Source: Natronoglycomyces albus
Lineage (GTDB): Bacteria; Actinomycetota; Actinomycetes; Mycobacteriales; Micromonosporaceae
Direction of reading: 5' to 3'
DNA length: 64,000 nucleotides
NCBI RefSeq assembly: GCF_016925535.1
Contig: NZ_CP070496.1
Location: 1,116,001 to 1,180,000, forward strand
The notes below the pieces were generated by a model that did not search any database, had not been told where the DNA came from, and worked only from the letters and a program-made list of their open reading frames with translations. The position numbers were made by a program, and so were the translations under genes. How positions within the stretch are numbered: the first letter of the stretch is position 1; each line of letters starts with the position of its first letter. Shown piece after piece: positions 58,897 through 64,000 of this stretch.

Positions 58897-59601
58897 ATGG
58901 CTTGGTGGCGCAAAAATAAGCGCAACGCTGACCTAAGTGAACAGGAAGCTACCGAGGGTTATTCCACTGCCGCAGAGGCAATGGAAGAGCTCGGTACTCA
59001 TCAAGATTGGGAAGATGCTCGTGGTGTCCAGCCCAGCCCTATTCCCGAGCCCAGGGAGGCTGACCTCGAAGCGATTGATGAGGCCCAGCGCTGGCAGCTT
59101 ATCAAGCGTGACCTGGAGGAGATTGACCCTCAGTTCGTCTCTGACCTGCAAGAACTTGCCCGGAACGCCCGCCCCAGTGACAAATCCGCGGACCTGACTG
59201 AAGAGCGCCTCGCGCACGTGCTGCGTCGCTTGAAGATTCGCTACCTGACCGACGAAGACGGTGGCCTCATCGCCCTGTGGGAGCGCCACGTGGTGCAACT
59301 GCGCTGCGAAGGCCCTCACCGGGACATCCTCGTCATCCGTGCCCGTGCCTATCAGACCGTTCCTCCGGAGTGGGCCGACCGTGGCTATGCGGCAATGAAC
59401 GAATGGAACCGCTCCCGTCGTTTCCTCAAGGCATACCTGGGGGACTTGACCGATACCGGTAACTTCCCCGTCTATGGGGAATTGCAACTCCCAGTGCGAC
59501 CTGGAATTGCCGACAACCTGCTCGAAGAACTCATCGACTGCGGAACCGCCATTGCTGGTAGTTATGTTGATTGGCTACACGGAGAAGGTTCACTACTTTA
59601 A
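58897..59601 (+). CDS. YbjN-domain protein
   Basis: 234 residues from the ATG at 58897, with GGAGG 11 bases upstream. An acidic N-terminal ~75 residues precede a YbjN/type III chaperone-like fold (~105-225). It includes RLKIRYLTDEDGGLIALWE, ALNEWNRSRR-like NEWNRSRRFLKAYLGD and YVDWLHGEG. YbjN proteins are small regulators or chaperone-like factors linked to stress in enterobacteria. In actinobacteria the role is unknown. A very strong terminator follows. Confidence 0.8.
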   Translation: MAWWRKNKRNADLSEQEATEGYSTAAEAMEELGTHQDWEDARGVQPSPIPEPREADLEAIDEAQRWQLIKRDLEEIDPQFVSDLQELARNARPSDKSADLTEERLAHVLRRLKIRYLTDEDGGLIALWERHVVQLRCEGPHRDILVIRARAYQTVPPEWADRGYAAMNEWNRSRRFLKAYLGDLTDTGNFPVYGELQLPVRPGIADNLLEELIDCGTAIAGSYVDWLHGEGSLL

Positions 59602-59614
59602 GTAGCTTAATAAT

Positions 59615-59651
59615 AACTCGGCGTAATCTCATTGCGAGATTACGCCGAGTT
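59615..59651 (+). terminator. Rho-independent terminator after YbjN gene
   Basis: A 16-bp perfect stem (AACTCGGCGTAATCTC) with a 5-base loop, followed by a run of T (GTTTTTG). Confidence 0.85.
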
Positions 59652-59656
59652 TTTGT

Positions 59657-59831
59657 ATAAACCCTGTCAATGATTAGTTCTCAAGAACCGCTTGTGGATT
59701 CAGTTCTCGAATTCGTTGGTTAGTGAAAACCGGGCACTAGTCTTCAATTAAGGACGACCGCTGTGCTATCGGCACCGCGTACCACTGCTCGCAGCTCGAC
59801 TCTGCCCACAGGAAGCGACTAACAACGCTCG
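59657..59831. other. Intergenic DNA without features
   Basis: I see no gene or clear signal between the YbjN terminator and the tandem repeat. Confidence 0.4.
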
Positions 59832-60063
59832 CTGACGGGTTAACCGGTGGTGCTGGTGCTGGTGCTGGTGCTGGTAGTTGGTTGGGTTGGTTGGGCTGGG
59901 TTGGTGGCCCGGGTCAGGCAGTTAACCATGCTGGGTTAGCTACTTCATGGTTAATTCTGACGGGTTAACCGGTGGTGCTGGTAGTTGGTTGGGTTGGTTG
60001 GGCTGGGTTGGTGGCCCAGGTCAGAGAGTTAACCATGCTGGGTTAGCTACTTCATGGTTAATT
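59832..60063. repeat. Two tandem copies of a 107/125-bp G-rich unit with inner TGCTGG microsatellite
   Basis: Copy 1 is 59832-59956 (125 bp) and copy 2 is 59957-60063 (107 bp). The 18-base difference is three extra TGCTGG units in copy 1 (four against one). Otherwise only about three bases differ. A third, partial start of the unit (CTGAC-GAATTAACC) follows at 60064. The G-rich part (TTGGGTTGGTTGGGCTGGG) has G-quadruplex potential on the + strand. The repeat runs into the 3' end of the globin gene. Confidence 0.85.
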
Positions 60064-60538
60064 CTGACGAATTAACCATGAAGTTTGCCGCGCGGACCAT
60101 GTAGTCCCACATGATCCGGTCGTGTTCGGGGGAAAGCTCGACCACGTCCATGGCGTGACGCATGTGCTTTAGCCAAGCGTCGCGTTCGGCTGCCCCAATC
60201 ACATACGGGGCGTGTCGCATACGCAGGCGGGGATGTCCACGCTCCTGTGAATAGGTACGTGGACCGCCCCAATACTGTTCCAAGAACAGTTGCAAGCGCT
60301 CAGCAGCCGGTCCCAAATCTTCCTCGGGATACATCGGTCGAATTACCGGGTCCTGTGCCACCCCTTCATAGAACGCCTCAGTTAGACGTCGAAACGTCTC
60401 CGAGCCCCCAACGGCTTCATAGAAGTTCTCCGTGGGGGCCTGCGTCGCTTGCGCCGAGGCGAACTGTTGAACTGGGCGCAACGGGACAGGAGCCCCGGAG
60501 TCAGCAGTAACAGTGTTGGTCTCTTTAGAGCTGGCCAT
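60047..60538 (-). CDS. glbO: Group II truncated hemoglobin (trHbO/GlbO)
   Basis: 163 residues. The truncated-globin fold begins near residue 38 (NFYEAVGGSETFRRL). Key haem-pocket residues match M. tuberculosis GlbO: Tyr57 (AFYEGV), Tyr70 (MYPEEDL), proximal His109 (RMRHAP) and Trp122 (RDAWLKHM), with YWGGPRTY in between. The N-terminal ~37 residues are an extra disordered extension. The last ~10 residues (NSSELTMK) come from the tandem repeat and hairpin sequence, so the stop codon lies inside the repeat. It probably handles O2, NO or peroxide chemistry. Confidence 0.93.
   Translation of the reverse strand: MASSKETNTVTADSGAPVPLRPVQQFASAQATQAPTENFYEAVGGSETFRRLTEAFYEGVAQDPVIRPMYPEEDLGPAAERLQLFLEQYWGGPRTYSQERGHPRLRMRHAPYVIGAAERDAWLKHMRHAMDVVELSPEHDRIMWDYMVRAANFMVNSSELTMK
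60049..60084. terminator. 15-bp perfect hairpin overlapping the globin 3' end
   Basis: ACTTCATGGTTAATT (60049-60063) pairs perfectly with 60070-60084 over the 6-base loop CTGACG. It spans the last globin codons and most of the stop. It may end the globin transcript. AT-richness is unlike the other terminators here. Confidence 0.5.
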
Positions 60539-60668
60539 CTATCCATCGTGCCAACCCATAAGGCCAGAAGGAACCCTGGCGGACGCGAGTCACAGCTCAA
60601 AGCGACTGAAATCACCCGCTGCCAGCGCAAACCACAGAGAAAATGTGACACAGATCGCCATAGAGGGC

Positions 60669-61652
60669 CTATTGTGGCTCCTGCGTGCTACGCGGCACGA
60701 ACACCCGGTTATTCCCCATTTTCTCCGAAAGGCCAGCCGCCCGCAGTTCCACCGAAATTCGCCGCCGCAACTCGCGCTGAACCGCCCACTGTTGCTCCGA
60801 GGTGCTTTGGAGACCGACCCGAATCGACAAGACGTCGATCGACATCTGGGCCACGCCCATGATGGCGGGTGGGCCAACAATGGAGCTCTTCCACTCATCA
60901 TCCTGCGCGACGGCCTCGGCCGCGCGCAAGATGGCCGCCGAGGCCTCCTCCACATCCGTGTCCGGTGGGAGCGGGATGTCCAGCAGTATCTCCGCCCAGC
61001 TTTGCGAGGAGTTTCCTACCCGGATGATCTCCCCGTTGGGGACATACCAGATCGCGCCACTCATGTCGCGCAGCGTCGTCACGCGCAAACCCATATCCTC
61101 CACGCTGCCCGACACCGGGCCGACATCCACCCAGTCACCCACCCCGTACTGGTCTTCCAGGAGGATGCAGATGCCGCTGAGATAGTCGCGCACGAGGTTT
61201 TGCGCCCCAAAGCCCAGCGCCAGCCCGACGATGCCCGCGCTGGCCAAGAACGGCGCCAAATTGATTCCGAACTCGCCCAGCAACAGGATGAACATGATCG
61301 TGAAGATGAAGATCGAGTTGGCATAGCGCAGTATCCGCGTCAAGGTGTCGGCGCGTTGCTTGCGGCGATCTCCAATGATCTTGGCGCGTGTTTCGTCGCG
61401 CATCTGCAGCGAACTGAGGAACTTGCGGCGTTTGGCGTTTGTCACGCCCATGACCACTTTGTTGATGGCCCGATTGATGATCATCCGCACTACCAGCAAC
61501 GCCACGACGATCAATATGACGTTAAAAGCGTGCGAGACAACCTGCCCACCCATCCGAGACAAGGTCTCGTTTCCGGTGATGTCCCATAGCAGTGAGCACA
61601 TTCCTGGCCCGTTGTCGCAGGGTGTGGCCGCTTCGTTGGCTACAGCCGTCAC
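60669..61652 (-). CDS. MscS-family mechanosensitive ion channel
   Basis: 327 residues from the GTG at 61652, with AGGA upstream. A GTG seven codons earlier lacks a ribosome site. Helices lie at ~40-60 (FNVILIVVALLVVRMII) and ~115-135 (IFIFTIMFILLL), followed by the pore helix with ASAGIVGLALGFGAQNLVRDYLSG. The MscS beta domain follows, with YGVGDWVDVG and IWYVPNGEI. The C-terminal alpha/beta domain is present. It opens on osmotic downshift to release solutes, which fits an organism that accumulates trehalose. Confidence 0.92.
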   Translation of the reverse strand: MTAVANEAATPCDNGPGMCSLLWDITGNETLSRMGGQVVSHAFNVILIVVALLVVRMIINRAINKVVMGVTNAKRRKFLSSLQMRDETRAKIIGDRRKQRADTLTRILRYANSIFIFTIMFILLLGEFGINLAPFLASAGIVGLALGFGAQNLVRDYLSGICILLEDQYGVGDWVDVGPVSGSVEDMGLRVTTLRDMSGAIWYVPNGEIIRVGNSSQSWAEILLDIPLPPDTDVEEASAAILRAAEAVAQDDEWKSSIVGPPAIMGVAQMSIDVLSIRVGLQSTSEQQWAVQRELRRRISVELRAAGLSEKMGNNRVFVPRSTQEPQ

Positions 61653-61790
61653 AAGGGTTCCTACTTTCCACACAGGTAATTGACAGACGTCAGTTACACG
61701 AACAATTCTGGATACTGACGAGAACTCGCGTGCATTTTCATGAGATATAAGTCAAACTTGTGAACACCGACCGCTTGGAGGTGTACGACT

Positions 61791-62393
61791 GTGAATCGTC
61801 GTAGAAGCTCAGGGGACGGCCCTGGTAGATCGGAGCCTGCCCCACCGCAGCGTGCAAACGGAAAGATCCCCATTTCCCTCTCAGCCTTGGTGCTGAACCA
61901 AAGTTACGAACCTCTATGCATCGTCTCGGTCAAACGAGCAGCGGTGCTGTTGTTGAGCAAGAAAGCCGAAACCGTCGAACACGGCGACGGCTACTTGCGC
62001 AGTACCACCACTCACATCCGCACCCCAGCGGTCGTGCGTCTCAACCGCTACATCCGCATCCCTCGTCAGGTGTCGTCCAATCCCAATCGGCGCGGAGTGT
62101 TCATCCGCGATAACAATGCCTGCGTCTATTGCGGTGGCAAAGCCGAGACGATCGATCACGTCGTCCCCCGGAGCCGGGGCGGCACTCACACCTGGGACAA
62201 CGTTGTCGCGGCGTGTGCCAACTGCAACCATCGCAAGAGTGACCGGTCCTTGGCTGATCTGGGATGGACCCTGAACCGTACACCCACTGTCCCCTCCAGC
62301 TGGCAGCTGCGAGGTTTGAGCATTCATCGCCATACCGACCCGCGCTGGGAAGTCTGGCTGCCCGGTTCATCCCGACAGGTCATGGCCGCCTGA
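61791..62393 (+). CDS. HNH endonuclease-domain protein
   Basis: 200 residues from a GTG with GGAGG upstream. An N-terminal ~90 residues (LVLNQSYEPLCIVSVKRAAVLLLS) precede the HNH core: C111-x2-C114, H123 in IDHVVPRSRGG, N137 and C142-x2-C145 with zinc-binding CxxC pairs. The arrangement matches the conserved actinobacterial HNH family (Rv2469c, from memory). A DNA nicking or repair role is likely, but not demonstrated. It is a lone gene close to glbO, DUF5130 and ctaJ-like genes, as in mycobacteria. Confidence 0.9.
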   Translation: MNRRRSSGDGPGRSEPAPPQRANGKIPISLSALVLNQSYEPLCIVSVKRAAVLLLSKKAETVEHGDGYLRSTTTHIRTPAVVRLNRYIRIPRQVSSNPNRRGVFIRDNNACVYCGGKAETIDHVVPRSRGGTHTWDNVVAACANCNHRKSDRSLADLGWTLNRTPTVPSSWQLRGLSIHRHTDPRWEVWLPGSSRQVMAA

Positions 62394-62627
62394 GCCTTGC
62401 CCGAGGCCGTGCCCCTTGATCAAGCAATGCCCTTCCGGCTGCCCGTGGGCGAACCACGTCACTGGTCGCGGCAGCTCTTGGAGTGCCTGAGAAATCTTCC
62501 CATGTCTGTCGGGCGAGGTTTGTTCGGCCTCCTAGGTCTGTCGCGACCTGTGGCATTGTGAGTCAGGCAATTAGACTAGGGTGATGCTTGAATCTTTGCC
62601 CTGTTCAAAGGAACGAAGGAACGACAC

Positions 62628-62924
62628 ATGACGGCCTTGCAAGAGGCGCTGATCCTCATCGGCGTGCCTGTCGGCGTCACTGTTGTGGTGTATGCGCTGA
62701 TCTATATGCGTAGTCCCCGCAAACAGCAGAGCTACCGCCCCGGGCGTCCCTATAACTACCCGCCGGTGTGGTTTGTGGCCCGGCCGGAAGGCGTCAGCAT
62801 CGCCGCCGCCGCGGAACTGACCTCAGCGACCGAACCCCCACAGCTAGAATCCGCTGGCAGCGTCGAGAAGTCCTCGCGCGACGTCAGCCCCAGCCCGAAG
62901 GGAGGCGCGCATGGCAGCTGGTAA
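62628..62924 (+). CDS. ctaJ: CtaJ-like small subunit of aa3-type cytochrome oxidase
   Basis: 98 residues. One N-terminal membrane helix (LILIGVPVGVTVVVYALIYM) is followed by a short basic cytoplasmic segment with RPYNYPPVWFVARPEG, the hallmark of actinobacterial CtaJ-like proteins. The polar C-terminal ~40 residues are longer than in mycobacterial CtaJ. It overlaps the DUF5130 gene by 14 bases. CtaJ is an extra subunit of the bcc-aa3 supercomplex. The assignment is from motif recall. Confidence 0.72.
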   Translation: MTALQEALILIGVPVGVTVVVYALIYMRSPRKQQSYRPGRPYNYPPVWFVARPEGVSIAAAAELTSATEPPQLESAGSVEKSSRDVSPSPKGGAHGSW

Positions 62925-63318
62925 CTCGACGGCCACCCAGGCCGAACCCGACGTCACCGACGGACCGTTCGAAGTCAAGGAACTGCTGCGTATCGACCAG
63001 GCGCTGACCGCCGCGGACGCTAACGGCCGTGGGCTGAAGTTCAGCGTCTACGTCGGACCATTGCACGATCCTGTGCGCGGGGCCGCCGAGGCGATGCACG
63101 ACCAGCTAGAAGACCCCGATCACTCGATCCTCATCGCCATCTCACCCCAGCAGCGGCAGCTTGAGGTCGTCACGGGTAAGGCCGCGCGGGAGCGAGTGCC
63201 GGACCGGCAAGTCTCGCTAGCGGTCTTTTCGATGGAGGCGTCATTCGGCGCCGGAAACCTTGCTGAAGGAATCGTCACCGGCCTTCGTATGTTGGGAGAG
63301 CAAGCCGCTCACAACTAG
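62911..63318 (+). CDS. DUF5130 protein (TPM-like)
   Basis: 135 residues from an ATG with GGGAGG upstream. It has KFSVYVGPLHDPVRGAAE, AISPQQRQLEVVTG and FSMEASFGAGNLAEGIVTGL, matching the actinobacterial DUF5130 family (Rv2468c, from memory). No signal peptide or helix is seen. The function is unknown. Coupled expression with the CtaJ-like gene hints at a role in respiratory complex biogenesis. Confidence 0.82.
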   Translation: MAAGNSTATQAEPDVTDGPFEVKELLRIDQALTAADANGRGLKFSVYVGPLHDPVRGAAEAMHDQLEDPDHSILIAISPQQRQLEVVTGKAARERVPDRQVSLAVFSMEASFGAGNLAEGIVTGLRMLGEQAAHN

Positions 63319-63331
63319 TCTTTAGTGGTGT

Positions 63332-63373
63332 TAAGAGTGCGGACCCAAGCAACTGCTTGGGTCCGCACTCTTA
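63332..63373. terminator. Terminator after DUF5130 gene
   Basis: A 20-bp perfect stem (TAAGAGTGCGGACCCAAGCA) with a 2-base loop. It is likely bidirectional, as it lies between convergent genes. Confidence 0.85.
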
Positions 63374-63616
63374 TGTCGACTAAGTAGGGGTGGCGAAGTG
63401 TCCATGTCGTGCCAGGACAGCATCTCGAAGTCGGTTCCCGTCTGGCTGGGAATGACTGAGGTTGATGCGAAGACACTTTCGGGGATCTCGTCGGCTCGTT
63501 TAGGAACTTAAACGTCGTCTCCTTCGGCTTTGAATGTGCGCGGGTGCGCAAGCTTCACTGAGAGGGGGAATCCCGAGCCTCGGCCCAGCCACGTCGGAGG
63601 CTGGCCCCGGCCCGCG

Positions 63617-64000
63617 TCATTCGCTGCGTAGCGTCACAACTGTGATGTCCGACGGGGCACCCACTCGCACCGGCGGGCCCCACGTGCCAGCGCCACGGGT
63701 GACGTACAGCTGAGTGTCACCGTGGGCTTCGAGACCGGCCAATGTGGGGTTTGCCAGGTCGGCCACATAGGTGAAGGGCCATATCTGTCCGCCGTGGGTA
63801 TGGCCAGCCAGTAGCAAGTCCACGTCCCACTCTTGCGCCTCGTCGATGACGATGGGTTGATGCGACATGAGAACTACGGCGCGGTTAGGTTCGCGGTCGG
63901 CCAAGGCCGCTGCGAAGTCTGGTCCCTCGTCGCCGGGTTGACCTTGAGAATCGGCGGCGACGTCATTGATGCCAGCTAGGTCGAAGCCAGTTAGCTCAAC
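63617..64000 (-). CDS. Metallophosphoesterase (YkuE-like), C-terminal part (cut by window edge)
   Basis: The frame is open to the end of the window and the last ~127 residues are visible. VVLMSHQPIVID and LLAGHTHGGQIWPF carry the histidine ligands of the calcineurin-like phosphoesterase dimetal site. YVTRGAGTWGPPVRVGAPSDI is typical of the YkuE-like C-terminus. These enzymes are often membrane-associated and act on UDP-sugar lipids or other phosphoesters. The N-terminal metal motifs lie outside the window. Confidence 0.9.
   Translation of the reverse strand, partial: VELTGFDLAGINDVAADSQGQPGDEGPDFAAALADREPNRAVVLMSHQPIVIDEAQEWDVDLLLAGHTHGGQIWPFTYVADLANPTLAGLEAHGDTQLYVTRGAGTWGPPVRVGAPSDITVVTLRSE

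Noticed and set aside
59832-60063. CRISPR-like array
   Set aside because: Two adjacent copies without spacers and no cas genes. This is a simple tandem repeat.

Overview
The window looks like chromosome from a moderately high-GC actinobacterium that makes mycothiol. It has many GTG and TTG starts, several apparently leaderless genes, a DivIVA-type protein, a homologue of the mycobacterial mycothiol-linked protein Rv2466c, a CtaJ-like small oxidase subunit, and XRE/DUF5753 plus DUF397 regulators. Several blocks resemble the M. tuberculosis order as I remember it: cdsA-rlmN, dxr-rip-ispG-map, rimP-nusA-infB-rbfA-dinF-truB, and Rv2466c / ettA-thioesterase-glbO-HNH-DUF5130. The Glycomycetales or a nearby order would fit, but I cannot prove that from the sequence. 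I saw no rRNA, tRNA, CRISPR array or intact insertion sequence.

Region by region. 1-6 kb: end of cdsA, rlmN, a long DivIVA-domain protein, a small DUF2631-like membrane protein and a metallo-beta-lactamase/Rieske fusion. 6-14 kb: a histidine utilisation operon (RpiR-type regulator, hutU, an M20 amidohydrolase, hutF, hutI, hutH). The M20 enzyme is the best candidate for the last step, because no hutG is present. Two genes of this operon appear to have lost their stop codons. 14-19.6 kb: a TetR regulator with operator-like repeats, and two tandem MMPL exporters that share near-identical DNA blocks. 19.6-27.4 kb: purU, a decayed VapBC toxin-antitoxin remnant, dxr-rip-ispG (isoprenoid synthesis and intramembrane proteolysis), a small membrane protein, an accessory stretch with a large inverted-repeat element, and map. 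27.4-31.7 kb: padR, an ABC ATPase and an FtsX-like permease, preceded by three matching palindromic operators.

31.8-44.3 kb: two DUF4439-like proteins (one a lipoprotein), then the translation cluster rimP-nusA-ylxR-infB-(methyltransferase, PAP2)-ylxP-rbfA-MATE-truB. 44.4-48.4 kb: an Rv2466c-like DsbA protein, DUF3145, an unrecognised 117-residue protein and a transmembrane Ser/Thr kinase with an extracytoplasmic fibronectin-like domain. 48.9-51.2 kb: an XRE/DUF5753-DUF397 regulator pair divergent from four tightly overlapping small genes. This is the most accessory-looking cassette and the best candidate for an undescribed system. 51.4-55.6 kb: an OtsB-GH15 fusion and otsA (trehalose). 55.9-64 kb: ettA, a thioesterase, an unknown protein, a YbjN-like protein, a G-rich tandem repeat that runs into the 3' end of a group II truncated globin, an MscS channel, an HNH protein, CtaJ-like and DUF5130 proteins, and the end of a metallophosphoesterase.

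Convergent gene pairs are usually separated by long, near-perfect palindromic hairpins, most likely bidirectional terminators.
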